DNA of 64,000 nucleotides, taken from assembly GCA_000702245.1 (NCBI GenBank), contig JNKY01000014.1, forward strand, positions 62,001 through 126,000, read 5' to 3'. The translations under genes and the position numbers were made by a program. The first letter of the stretch is position 1, and each line of letters starts with the position of its first letter. Shown one piece after another: positions 39,701-46,819 of the stretch. The notes below the pieces were generated by a model. The model ran no database searches. It worked only from the letters and a program-made list of their open reading frames with translations, and was not told the DNA's origin. This stretch comes from Lachnospiraceae bacterium C6A11. Its GTDB lineage: Bacteria > Bacillota > Clostridia > Lachnospirales > Lachnospiraceae.

Positions 39701-39925
39701 CTTTGCATTTTTAGGCATCATACCCTCGAGAGTGACTGTCTTATCAGGATCCTCATCGTCAGGATGCAGCTCAAAGTTTTTAAGCTTATACTCCGAGTCC
39801 GACTCTGTTGCAAATATATTAACCCCTGCGGTAACTATTGATGCAATCAGCATAAACAGACACATAATAAAGCTGATAATTCTCTTTTTTACTGTACCGT
39901 TATTCTTCGTAAAGTCATATCTCAT
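33755..39925 (-). CDS. Large sortase-anchored surface adhesin (pilus tip candidate)
   Basis: The 2056-residue protein has a signal peptide (first ~37 residues), an acidic Asp/Asn/Glu/Thr-rich segment to about 170, and a long beta-rich body. Around residues 1000-1050 it has FTGDDDFWLYVDGELVIDLG, the hallmark of fibro-slime/PA14-like domains. From about 1490 to 1870 there are Cna-B/SpaA-like domains (for example VRLFKWNSTTPLKNGKFTL and LKLQKTDGASNIPLSSAHF). The C-terminus has VIPTGI, a membrane helix and RGRRRR: a sortase signal of the same kind as the major pilin. The ATG at 39925 follows AGGAGG, preferred over 39991. It is the last and largest gene of the pilus operon. Confidence 0.88.
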   Translation of the reverse strand: MRYDFTKNNGTVKKRIISFIMCLFMLIASIVTAGVNIFATESDSEYKLKNFELHPDDEDPDKTVTLEGMMPKNAKAEVIDVTDEYADTTMENNPDEDKPEDNTDDNTDELSRNADNVNASMNATDTETATMNDADVEAATTGDAETIADVSGAKDDADSDDEISENEKASEEYVTLAAYDITIKVGKKEYQPTEKLPIKVEITDARISSDENIRLFHIMDDGEKEEITDIEVREGSLSFDATGFSVYEIVKIASGEVTNATSIDQLDGKGFYIYNNRSDPKGVTKYFTHVLSSGKISATIYPDEATIYYFKKIEGTDNQFNIYYLDEHEEKVYLYMQKKAGGSFGFSSQIKDTYNYIFTVKKSVHSEDSFYLSAPSYDDKNPKKQNYWQVKDNIAFQTSLQYTNGDIIDEQGNTHVGSANNEKVYLFSLTFAANYNEGDTDLDGKTYGLMNYTDGRYGYALMAGGSVHALLEVIAHESASQEGITLYVDDESEVTRWTFHSIADDKYNLSAETDSGVKYLAVSGDKLILVDDHTGAAEFQVLFKEKDRIQLKYDDKYVTFKMEDDGQNSNSYFDMSAGISKNTYLNLIDFADVSQTGGIIYSADRVSVSDVPDGARVIVYTRIWDEQAKRYDIYAVDHDGTLHKCYASAGKILWLGDGTNTLEWVFTEYRDKITKEVNYYYELYNPSSEKYIAPQRNGEQVLSDDTIGINMPGRRNGEFFSNIIAWDDNYYSYIGLKPNDDNSRLIPCSQSNSASFYFATLESLNLSGSLHKVETINNYDYGITIKMQDFNKRDTMSNYLGSNDGGAVTTTDAGILSTNIGDDGYPIMTGKKITTHKGESLAALYSEPVEVNGLFIKSIYESSGYFEFDSCQNFATLKNDQGGDKDTTQYTDTKGRVHNAVDFTVYRELGSSDNSNAATRKHGQFLPYDNIVGKEISKLHKNTYSALTNQEGTKGELPEDDPRKYEKLYNIPSPNYYNGMELEASFVQTVSGLDAWGHDIIFEFTGDDDFWLYVDGELVIDLGGIHSALAGSVNFKTGEVKVNPTVNEQGVTTGITTLKQVYIDNYTTRYKEAHNGAEPSYDEIKTYLLQYFQTEDDDGTNYGCENIFADYSTHTMRIFYMERGAGASNLHMRFNLASVKPGQVVVSKNVIGNGAALLDTSFLEYPFQIYYTAPDPDNPEVVKEFLLGNDDEHVMVSYQNSTQPVTFVEKYRPPGFKDIEAYHNIYFINPTKSAEISFPDETISYRIVECAVDSTLYGNVLINGEAVPEERVEICGNLKSYSSESVTAESRPTISFDNVVNDNVIKDLFITKKLVDADGKEITDDLATFSFRLYLSSVDVEDIDDLNRVDMYNYYVVKSEGAVKYLCAHNHDDGGFIQTQIEYTRDNISDLKDGNAIDGYTLNDISFTTSGFGAISGIPSGYTICVPGLPIGTVFMVTEDINSGYGLDSYKMVEGEEIIEGVSHKIKSYSNYLEQGDNVGKVIAESNPQLEVINKKGYGLTVKKVWSDLDITVAHDPIYVAVYVDGELIEGSVREIASPDTSTYYFWTSLKRNKNGTTRTNFNGYEVREVRLTGNISVDKDGVVTGYSEVTSFESGDSIYLKAERTAEATPDGETAVKEYEYVVSYKQEADGGSTRTDTVTNTRKGGVAVRLFKWNSTTPLKNGKFTLSDSAGNVIGKYTSDSEGTVTMMYNFSNDEVYTLTETAAPDGYVGLLKTLKFKVNSDETVTLLYEDGITPWGDTVEADENWAKWKNGENGITAYVDIYNKPFNLKLQKTDGASNIPLSSAHFALYKQVNSTVGGLEKNKNPMSGFEDLVTVNGKVDICGGNSGRVLRPGTDGTVYFLKETKAPTNYTKLDEDVVFYISALGEPDMISGPGEGSIIETAESFIYTISVKNTKEDPTKNYLTITKIVDGNHGNKDQEFDFTITIEDADQDGYAWSKNGEEQTAKIRSGDSFKMKHGDSVMICIPDAPKFVTVSEKKEDYTALFKLGDVEEKTYFMRFKFTQDVQLLVTNTREAVIPTGIETHATALIAVGILLIGAMLLFLRGRRRRYNDE

Positions 39926-39990
39926 TTTGGCTGCCTCCTTTCCTGATTTTTTCTCCCCGGTCATAGCTCCGCCGAAAAACAAACACTGCA

Positions 39991-40869
39991 CTAATCCTCT
40001 TTTCTTTTTTTGTCAGCATTTTTCTTAAGAATGATGATCACAAATACAGCCGCTGCCGAAACTGCCATTATCATAAGTGCCAGTCCGGTCCTTGTATCAT
40101 CACCGGTCTTTGTAGTACTATCGTTAATTATTTCCGTAGTAGTAATCTCTGTAAGCTTCTCAACTGAATCGATAGTTGTATTTTCTGTTTTTGGTGTCAT
40201 ATCTTTAGTAGTAGACTCTGTTACAGCTTCTGATTTTTTTTCTGTTGTTTTTTCTGTTTTTTCCGTTGTTTTTCCTGTTGTTTTTTCCGTTGTTTTTTCT
40301 GTTGTACCCTCTTTAACCGGTTTATTGGCAAACATGATCACTGAAGGCTTCTCATTATTACCAACATAATTAACCGACATATAGTAAATAAGCTCTGCCT
40401 TCTCATCGATAGACTGCTGTGATTCACCTGAATCCCAACCCTTATTCATCACGCTTATATGTATTTCATAAGCAGTATCATCGTAGAGAGTCTCCTCATT
40501 ATCACCCTTTTCCTGGTACACACGATATGTATAATCACCAGGCTCTGTAAATGTAACAAAGAAGCTTCCTTCACCATCCTTAAGCTCTATACTGCTCTTT
40601 TCAGGCTGAGGATATTCGTCCTCTGTTCCGGCAATATTAATAGCATACTTGCTCTGAGAAAGCTTGGTATCTCCGAGACACTCAAACGGTATTTCAACCC
40701 TTAACGGCTTGTACGCACCTTCAGCGCTGACTGTACGTGTTCCGTTAAGCACATAGCGACAAATAATGAAACAGGTAAATGCACATACAAGCATGACTGA
40801 TAAAGCCCAGATGACTGTGCTTCTTCCTGCCGTATTAAGTTTTGATCTGTTTATTTTTTTCTTGATCAT
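39991..40869 (-). CDS. Minor pilin-like surface protein with Thr-rich stalk
   Basis: The 292-residue protein has an N-terminal membrane or signal segment (IWALSVMLVCAFTCFIICRY), a domain of the streptococcal pilin isopeptide-linkage type (VEIPFECLGDTKLSQSKYAI to YDDTAYEIHISV), a low-complexity stalk of repeated TTEK units (about residues 187-215), then KTGDDTRTG, a membrane helix and a lysine-rich tail. The wall-sorting motif is not the VIPTG of its neighbours, so it may be anchored differently or not at all. GAGGCGAG precedes the ATG. It lies between sortase and adhesin genes, and could be a base or linker pilin. Confidence 0.78.
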   Translation of the reverse strand: MIKKKINRSKLNTAGRSTVIWALSVMLVCAFTCFIICRYVLNGTRTVSAEGAYKPLRVEIPFECLGDTKLSQSKYAINIAGTEDEYPQPEKSSIELKDGEGSFFVTFTEPGDYTYRVYQEKGDNEETLYDDTAYEIHISVMNKGWDSGESQQSIDEKAELIYYMSVNYVGNNEKPSVIMFANKPVKEGTTEKTTEKTTGKTTEKTEKTTEKKSEAVTESTTKDMTPKTENTTIDSVEKLTEITTTEIINDSTTKTGDDTRTGLALMIMAVSAAAVFVIIILKKNADKKRKED

Positions 40870-40885
40870 TTTCTCGCCTCAAAGC

Positions 40886-41587
40886 TTAATAAATATAGCA
40901 AAATACTATTAATCGGTTTTGGGACACTGCCTCTGCACAGGTTGAAAGCGCAAGTATATGTCCGCTTTTCGGAACAGACTCGTCATACACTTCCGAACGT
41001 TCCCTTATCAAAAGCTCAATATTCTTCGCGTCATCTTTAAGAAATTCACTATCCTCAAACACATTGACCTTAGCCGCTGCAAAAACCTTAAGCTTATGTT
41101 CCGTTACATCCGTTCGCCCCACGAGAAGGATCCCGTCACTGTGTGAAGTCAGATAGCCCTCGTCAAGGTATTCGTCAAGCGCCCCAAACATCACACCATA
41201 TTCCATATGATGTCCGTAAAGAATCGAGTATTTATCCGTAAAATCCTTGCTGTTTCTGCTATCCAGAAAAATACTTCCGGACAAAGCATATTCACCATAG
41301 GGATTGATATTCAAATATTTTGAATTATCCTTACCCTGCATGACCGGATAATCAATATTTGTACCGTCCAAGGTTATCCAGGCAACCATATCGTCCGTAA
41401 TAGGACTGTCATCAGCTACATCCTGTCCGGTTTGTGGCTTATACTTCAGATAGCTGTCATCACTTGCCTTATTATATACATACCAGCTGTCATACAGACC
41501 GTAAATAACGATGAGAAACACCGCTATAAATAATATCAGCATGAGCTTCTCATAAAGGATATTCATTTTTATCCAGAACTTTCTCAT
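40886..41587 (-). CDS. Class B sortase
   Basis: The 233-residue transpeptidase has an N-terminal membrane anchor (LYEKLMLILFIAVFLIVIYG) and the class B pattern: DYPVMQGKDN, FLDSRN, catalytic histidine in ILYGHHMEYGVMF, catalytic cysteine in LSTCAEAV and the arginine in SQNRLIVF. It probably joins pilin subunits through their VIPTG motifs and may also anchor the fibre to the wall, since no other sortase gene is nearby. It starts three bases after the major pilin stop, so translation is coupled. The anchor at the N-terminus leaves the active site outside the cell. Confidence 0.9.
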   Translation of the reverse strand: MRKFWIKMNILYEKLMLILFIAVFLIVIYGLYDSWYVYNKASDDSYLKYKPQTGQDVADDSPITDDMVAWITLDGTNIDYPVMQGKDNSKYLNINPYGEYALSGSIFLDSRNSKDFTDKYSILYGHHMEYGVMFGALDEYLDEGYLTSHSDGILLVGRTDVTEHKLKVFAAAKVNVFEDSEFLKDDAKNIELLIRERSEVYDESVPKSGHILALSTCAEAVSQNRLIVFCYIY

Positions 41588-41590
41588 TTG

Positions 41591-42853
41591 TTACTCTTCG
41601 TCGTGTTTTTTTCCTGAACGAACTGCAAAGAATATTATGCCTGCAACTACGATAACGCCAACGATGATCCATGGTATAACAGAAATAAGTATACCTGTAG
41701 GGATAACACCATCCTTACTATTCTTGAAACCAACTGTTTTGTCGGCATTCAGAATTCCTGAAGTACTGTCTATTGCGTTTATGTTGTTATAGGTAACTGT
41801 ATTTTCAGCAGATGAAGCAGTCGATGAGTATTTTTCCGCTTCCTCAGTAACCTCATATTCTACACCTGCCGGAAGTCCCTCTATCCTGATATATTGTCCG
41901 TGCTTGAGATAAACGACCAATCCGGTCTTTAGAGTACTTCCAAATACCTGGATACCGTTCTCTGTATTTCCGTCTACGTCAGCCGGCTGTATAAGCTCAG
42001 AAGCATCGTAGGATGTAGCATCTGTTTTGACCGGCGATGCTTCATATCCGGTTGTATCGATGGTATAAAGGCTATCGTCTGTGATCGCAGAAGTTTGAGT
42101 AGCCGTGAGTTTTATAATCACCTTGAAGTATTTATCGATTGATCCCTGATTTCCTGTAACCTGCTTACCGGCTGTAAGATCATAGGATACATATGAATTG
42201 ATGAACTTATCAGACTTTTTCGTTTCAGTACCATTCTGCGTTTGCCCCGCCGCTGTTGCTTCCGGTGCAATATTTACTATCCCGCTGTAAAGCACGTAGC
42301 CCTGAAAAGCAAGCTTTCCATTATCATCCTGAATATATACATCCAGAGTTCTGTCAGATACAGTATCATTCTTAAACGGACTATCCTCTAACTGTGGCTT
42401 TTCTTTGATGATATATCTGTACACGCCCGGATGAGTAAAGGTTACTCTTGAAATATCAATAGCAACTACATTCTTGGCGTATTTTACAGCTGTACTGTTT
42501 TTGATCCCATCCGACTCTGTTCCTGCTATTGTCTCCTGGCCTGCAACAAACGTAGTTTTACCGTTATCTCCGATAATTATCTTACCTGCATCAGGCCCGG
42601 AAAATACTTTAAGCTGTCCTGATTGCACTGTCGGAGTTACCTCTTCGCCTGCCTCAACTGTAAAACTAAAAACAGCCGCAGGTATACTTGTATCCTGATC
42701 TACCACAAGATACTTATCAAATGATATTTTGTTTTTTACACCTGTTAAGGCTGAATATGCTGAAGCCGCGTACACCGGCACTGTCATAAGCATAATAAGC
42801 ATGACTCCGACTGTCAGTGTAGCGATCCTTCCTAAAAGTCTTCTTCTCTTCAT
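41591..42853 (-). CDS. Major pilin (backbone subunit)
   Basis: The 420-residue protein has a signal peptide ending in VYA-A (about residue 29), two pilin domains (about 38-215, isopeptide-linkage type, FSFTVEAGE and GVYRYIIKEKP; about 225-365, DUF7601-like, KQVTGNQGSIDKYFKV), and the C-terminal sorting signal VIPTGI with a membrane helix and a charged tail (SGKKHDEE). These features match Spy0128/FctA-type backbone pilins of Gram-positive pili. Position just after the signal-peptidase-like gene fits the FCT/PI-2 order. The lysine used for cross-linking cannot be picked with certainty. Confidence 0.85.
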   Translation of the reverse strand: MKRRRLLGRIATLTVGVMLIMLMTVPVYAASAYSALTGVKNKISFDKYLVVDQDTSIPAAVFSFTVEAGEEVTPTVQSGQLKVFSGPDAGKIIIGDNGKTTFVAGQETIAGTESDGIKNSTAVKYAKNVVAIDISRVTFTHPGVYRYIIKEKPQLEDSPFKNDTVSDRTLDVYIQDDNGKLAFQGYVLYSGIVNIAPEATAAGQTQNGTETKKSDKFINSYVSYDLTAGKQVTGNQGSIDKYFKVIIKLTATQTSAITDDSLYTIDTTGYEASPVKTDATSYDASELIQPADVDGNTENGIQVFGSTLKTGLVVYLKHGQYIRIEGLPAGVEYEVTEEAEKYSSTASSAENTVTYNNINAIDSTSGILNADKTVGFKNSKDGVIPTGILISVIPWIIVGVIVVAGIIFFAVRSGKKHDEE

Positions 42854-42879
42854 CCTTCTGACTCCGTAAGAAAGAATAC

Positions 42880-43611
42880 CTATATACCCCTTCTTCTCAT
42901 AACAAAAACTACTTTTCCTTTAATGTTCTTTTGGGATACTGCGCCATAGCTACGGCTGTCGGTTATATCCGATCTGTAATCATTCAATATGAAATACGAA
43001 TCCTTAGGAACCTCATACGGAAAGCTGACCAAAGCCCCTTCACCTGTTGTAGGATAAACGGCATCCTCAAATACGCCATATCCATTCACAGTAAGATTTC
43101 CTTCACTAAGATCAACTGTATTTCCTGGCAGGGCGACTATCCTTCCAAAACGTATCTTTCCGTCCTGCAGATAAGCCACCTCATCTCCCTGGTGAAGCTC
43201 GCCCCACCTGTAAATGATGCAAAGATCACCGTCCTTCAGCATAGGGTATCCGGAGTTGCCATGAACAATATAGATACCTATAACAAACGAACAAAGCGCC
43301 CATATAATAAGCGCTGTTACTCCTATCTTTATAAAGAACTCTGCCGCATATCTACCGGCTGATTTCTTCTTTTTCTTCCCGCTCTTCTTGCCGGAATCCC
43401 CATCCTCTGCAGATACTCTGTTCTTCTCTGACGATTCATTCTCCGAAGATACTCTGCTCTTCTCTGACGATTCATTCTCCGAAGATACTCTGCTCTTCTC
43501 TGACGATTCATTCTCCGAAGATACTCTGCTCTTCTCCGACGATTCATTATCTGAAGGCGGTGCTAATGTCGGATCATCCTCCGGCAATCCTGATATTTCC
43601 AACTTATCCAT
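42880..43611 (-). CDS. SipA-like signal peptidase I homologue with missing catalytic lysine
   Basis: The 243-residue protein has a repetitive polar N-terminus (residues ~18-65), a lysine-rich patch, one membrane helix (~83-108) and an S26 signal-peptidase domain. The serine motif reads HGNSGYPMLKDGDL, so the serine is kept although the usual methionine is glycine. The lysine motif reads RFGRIVALPGN, with glycine where peptidases have lysine (KRVxGLPGD). Streptococcal SipA proteins of pilus islands also lack the dyad and act in pilus assembly, so this is likely a pilus chaperone rather than a peptidase. First gene of the operon; promoter at 43677-43705. Confidence 0.82.
   Translation of the reverse strand: MDKLEISGLPEDDPTLAPPSDNESSEKSRVSSENESSEKSRVSSENESSEKSRVSSENESSEKNRVSAEDGDSGKKSGKKKKKSAGRYAAEFFIKIGVTALIIWALCSFVIGIYIVHGNSGYPMLKDGDLCIIYRWGELHQGDEVAYLQDGKIRFGRIVALPGNTVDLSEGNLTVNGYGVFEDAVYPTTGEGALVSFPYEVPKDSYFILNDYRSDITDSRSYGAVSQKNIKGKVVFVMRRRGI
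43425..43545. repeat. 36-bp tandem repeat inside the sipA-like gene
   Basis: About 3.3 copies of a 36-base unit encode the peptide SSEKSRVSSENE repeatedly. The unit is a multiple of three, so copy changes keep the frame and only alter linker length. Confidence 0.9.
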
Positions 43612-43676
43612 AACATCCTGCCTATGTGATTTTTTCTTCTCACAAGTCGATAAATTATGTTAACATATATGCTTTT

Positions 43677-43705
43677 TTTATACTATAAATAGCCTTAAAA
43701 GTCAA
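43677..43705 (-). promoter_or_regulatory. Promoter of the pilus operon
   Basis: TTGACT (43700-43705) and TATAAA (43677-43682) are 17 bases apart. The leader to the ATG at 43611 is about 59 bases. It is the only clear promoter upstream of the five pilus genes. Confidence 0.7.
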
Positions 43706-43712
43706 ATAATCC

Positions 43713-43741
43713 TTGTTAAATAAGGCTTCCGGTAATATCAT
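43713..43741 (+). promoter_or_regulatory. Promoter of the alpha/beta hydrolase gene
   Basis: TTGTTA (43713-43718) and TATCAT (43736-43741) are 17 bases apart. Its -35 lies only 8 bases from that of the divergent pilus promoter, so one regulator could affect both. Confidence 0.5.
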
Positions 43742-43783
43742 AATGACATAGAGAAACTATTTCGGACAGAAAGGAGAAGGTTA

Positions 43784-44713
43784 ATGAAAAATATAACATT
43801 TGATTCAGCAGATGGAAAAAGCAAGATTCAGGCTTATTACTGGACGCCGGATGGGGAGGCGAAAGGGATTGTGCAGCTTATTCACGGTATGCAGGAGCAT
43901 ATCGGAAGATATACAGATTTTGCCGAGTATCTTGTGAGCAAAGGTTTTATCGTTGTCGCACATGATCAGCTCGGACACGGCAGAACCGCAGTAACCGAGG
44001 ACCAGCTTGGATTCGTTGCAAAGGAACATCCTTCAGACACCCTTGTCAGAGATATTCACCGACTGAGAACCGGTACCGAGAAGAAGTTCCCGGGTCTGCC
44101 TTATTTTATCTTCGGACACAGTATGGGCTCCTACCTTCTCAGAAAATACATCACCAAATACGCTGACGGTCTTTCCGGCGTCATCATCTGCGGAACCGGT
44201 AATGAGAAGCCTGCCAAGGCTAAAGCCGGACTCGCTGTGATCGGTGCGCTCACCAAAAAATACGGCCCTTATCATAGAAGCCAGGCCGTAACCAAGATGA
44301 TGTTTGGCGGCCCTTATAAGGAGTTTGATATGACCGGTACAGACCTTGGTAACAGCTGGCTGACCAAGGATGTTACGATAGTTCAGAAATACTACGATGA
44401 CAAATATTGCTCTACACCTTTCACGCTGAACGGCTATAATGCACTTGTTTCTACCGTTATCTATGATGGGCAGAAAGCCGCATATACCGCTGTTCCGAAG
44501 GATCTTCCTATACTCATTGTATCAGGCGACAGAGATCCTGTGGGCAACTTCGGAAAAGGGCCAAAAGAGGTTTATGCGAACTATGTCAAGGCCGGTGTGA
44601 CCGACATCGAGATCAGACTCTTCGAGGACGACCGCCACGAGATCCTGAACGAACTCGACCGCTCCACCGTATACGACTATATCTACGAGTGGATAGCTTC
44701 ACACCTTATTTAA
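43784..44713 (+). CDS. Alpha/beta hydrolase, lysophospholipase/monoacylglycerol-lipase-like
   Basis: The 309-residue protein begins with the hydrolase-4 fold marks YYWTPDGEAKGIVQLIHGMQ, then HDQLGHGRT, nucleophile elbow FGHSMGSYL, acid in LIVSGDRDPVG and the histidine in EDDRHEILNE. There is no signal peptide, so it acts inside the cell, probably on lysophospholipids or short monoacylglycerols; the substrate is not shown. AAAGGAGAAGG precedes the ATG. Confidence 0.85.
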   Translation: MKNITFDSADGKSKIQAYYWTPDGEAKGIVQLIHGMQEHIGRYTDFAEYLVSKGFIVVAHDQLGHGRTAVTEDQLGFVAKEHPSDTLVRDIHRLRTGTEKKFPGLPYFIFGHSMGSYLLRKYITKYADGLSGVIICGTGNEKPAKAKAGLAVIGALTKKYGPYHRSQAVTKMMFGGPYKEFDMTGTDLGNSWLTKDVTIVQKYYDDKYCSTPFTLNGYNALVSTVIYDGQKAAYTAVPKDLPILIVSGDRDPVGNFGKGPKEVYANYVKAGVTDIEIRLFEDDRHEILNELDRSTVYDYIYEWIASHLI

Positions 44714-44770
44714 GGTTTATCCATAGAGCCGGCGTCGAATTATATTATTTTATTAATCTCCGTAGAAATA

Positions 44771-44956
44771 AAGCATGGGCATGTATTTTGAAGTATTTCG
44801 GGATATGCGTAAAATCAAAGAAATCATGGTTTGTGTTTTTTCAGGATTGTTCCAATGTTTGAACGAAGTGAGTTTTGGGACAATCCTAGAAAAATCCAAA
44901 GCTGATTTGTATTGATTTAGCATATCTTAGAACGCTGAAAAATACATGCCCATGTT
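44771..44956. repeat. 186-base imperfect inverted repeat (MITE-like or long hairpin)
   Basis: Arms of about 84 bases (44771-44854 and 44872-44956) align over their length with small mismatches; the outer 19 bases differ at one position (AAGCATGGGCATG versus AAACATGGGCATG), and the inner ends share GGATTGT-CCAA. The loop is about 17 bases. It sits between convergent genes and has no ORF. The gap 44714-44977 holds nothing else. Confidence 0.85.
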
Positions 44957-44977
44957 TATATATTATATTTTAAAAAA

Positions 44978-46819
44978 TTACGACGCCTGCTCGAACTGAC
45001 TGTTGTACAGCTCTGCATAGAATCCGTTCTGCTTGAGGAGCTCCTCATGATTTCCGGTCTCTATGATATCTCCGTCCTTCATTACAAGGATGAGATCAGC
45101 ATTCTTTATTGTTGAAAGTCTGTGTGCGATAACGAAAGATGTTCTGCCCTTGGTCAGCTTATCCATTGCCTTCTGAACTGTCGCCTCAGTTCTTGTATCG
45201 ACTGAACTTGTCGCCTCGTCAAGTATGAGAAGCGGCGCATTTTCGATCATCGCTCTTGCGATAGTAACGAGCTGTCTCTGTCCTGCTGACAATGAGGTCT
45301 GCTCATTAAGTACCGTATCATAGCCTTTAGGAAGCGATCTTACAAAATGATGAAGTCCGACGCTCTTACATACCTTATCAAGATCCTCATCGGTCACACC
45401 CTTCTTAGAGTAAACAAGATTCTCTCTGAGTGTTCCCTCAAAGAGCCATGTATCCTGAAGCACCATACAGAAGAGACTGTGAACATTCTCTCTTGTCAGA
45501 TCCTTCGTAGATACGCCATCGATAAGTATATCGCCCTCATCCGTCTCATAGAAACGCATGAGCAGGTTAACCATGGTTGTCTTGCCCGCGCCGGTCGGTC
45601 CGACGATAGCCACCTTCTGTCCGCATTCAGCAACCGCACTGAAATCATGGATGATAGTCTTCTCCGGCAGGTAACCGAACTTGACATTTTTAAACTCAAC
45701 CTTACCCTTAACCTCTTCCGGAAGAAGCTTAACTGTCTTATCCTTCTCGTCAGCCATCTCCTCTTCCTCAAGGAACTCAAATACTCTCTCGCTGGCCGCA
45801 AAGGTTGACTGGAAGCTTGTACTTACCTGAGCCATCTGTGAAAGCGGCTGTGTAAAGAGTCTGATATAGATCATAAATGAAACTATGGTACCGAAGCCTA
45901 TCTTGCCCTTCTCAACAAGCACCGCACCAAGTACACATACAACTACGTAGCCAAGATTTCCGATAAAGCCCATAAGAGGCATCATCATACCTGAGAAGAA
46001 CTGGCTCTTCCATGCACTGCCGAAAAGTCCGTTATTCATTCTGTCGAAGGCTTCCTCTGCCTTCTTCTCACCGTTGTAGCTCTTAACAACGCTGTGTCCG
46101 CCGTATATTTCCTCGATATGTCCGTTGAGCGCACCAAGCTGCTCCTGCTGCGCAAGGAAATACTTCTGCGAATGCTTCATGATATTTATCATGATGACGA
46201 ATCCGATGACAGCCGATGCAATAGCTGCAAGAGCCATCCACACATTTGTCACGAACATCATGATAAGAGCACCGATGAAGAGAGTCACTGACGATATCAG
46301 CTGGCCGATACCTGTACTTAGTGTCTGGCCGATCATATCGACATCATTTGTTACTCTCGAAAGAACATCACCGAAGCTTGTCTTGTCAAAATACCTGAGC
46401 GGTATCCTGTTTATCTTCTGTGAAATATCCTTTCTCAGTGATCTTGTAACCCTCTGAGTTACAGTGATCATTATAAAGCCCTGAAGATAGCTGAACAGGA
46501 AGCTGCAGATGTAGAGGATCGAAAGGACGATACAGATATCTCTGATCTTCGAGATATTTATTGCGCCTCCAAAGCCCTTGGTGATCTCATTTGTTACGTC
46601 CGACAGCTTGTCCGGACCGATAACCGCGATGACCGAACCTGCCGCACCAAGTACCAGCGAGATCATTATCAGCGGAATATATCTTTCTATGTAGCCTCTT
46701 AATTTCTTAAATGCTTTCTTGCTGTCCTTAGCCTTCTCGCCCGGAATACCTCCTCCCGGATGACCACCGCCCGGATGGCCCATAGGACGCCTTCTCTGTA
46801 CAGTATTATTATCTTCCAT
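44978..46819 (-). CDS. ABC exporter half-transporter, ATPase-competent subunit
   Basis: The 613-residue protein has an N-terminal Gly/His-rich tail, six membrane helices (ABC exporter type I fold), and an ATPase domain from about residue 370. It shows Walker A in IVGPTGAGKTTMVNLL, signature SLSAGQRQLV (LSAGQ instead of LSGGQ), Walker B in LLILDEATSSVDT with the catalytic glutamate, and switch histidine in VIAHRLS. Its gene overlaps the partner at 46809 by 11 bases. Together they make a heterodimeric exporter like BmrCD or TM287/288, which exports drugs, lipids or peptides. Substrate unknown. Confidence 0.9.
   Translation of the reverse strand: MEDNNTVQRRRPMGHPGGGHPGGGIPGEKAKDSKKAFKKLRGYIERYIPLIMISLVLGAAGSVIAVIGPDKLSDVTNEITKGFGGAINISKIRDICIVLSILYICSFLFSYLQGFIMITVTQRVTRSLRKDISQKINRIPLRYFDKTSFGDVLSRVTNDVDMIGQTLSTGIGQLISSVTLFIGALIMMFVTNVWMALAAIASAVIGFVIMINIMKHSQKYFLAQQEQLGALNGHIEEIYGGHSVVKSYNGEKKAEEAFDRMNNGLFGSAWKSQFFSGMMMPLMGFIGNLGYVVVCVLGAVLVEKGKIGFGTIVSFMIYIRLFTQPLSQMAQVSTSFQSTFAASERVFEFLEEEEMADEKDKTVKLLPEEVKGKVEFKNVKFGYLPEKTIIHDFSAVAECGQKVAIVGPTGAGKTTMVNLLMRFYETDEGDILIDGVSTKDLTRENVHSLFCMVLQDTWLFEGTLRENLVYSKKGVTDEDLDKVCKSVGLHHFVRSLPKGYDTVLNEQTSLSAGQRQLVTIARAMIENAPLLILDEATSSVDTRTEATVQKAMDKLTKGRTSFVIAHRLSTIKNADLILVMKDGDIIETGNHEELLKQNGFYAELYNSQFEQAS

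Noticed and set aside
39330-40028. 232-codon open frame on the plus strand rich in serine
   Set aside because: It is antisense to the acidic repeat region of the adhesin and has no ribosome site or known domain.
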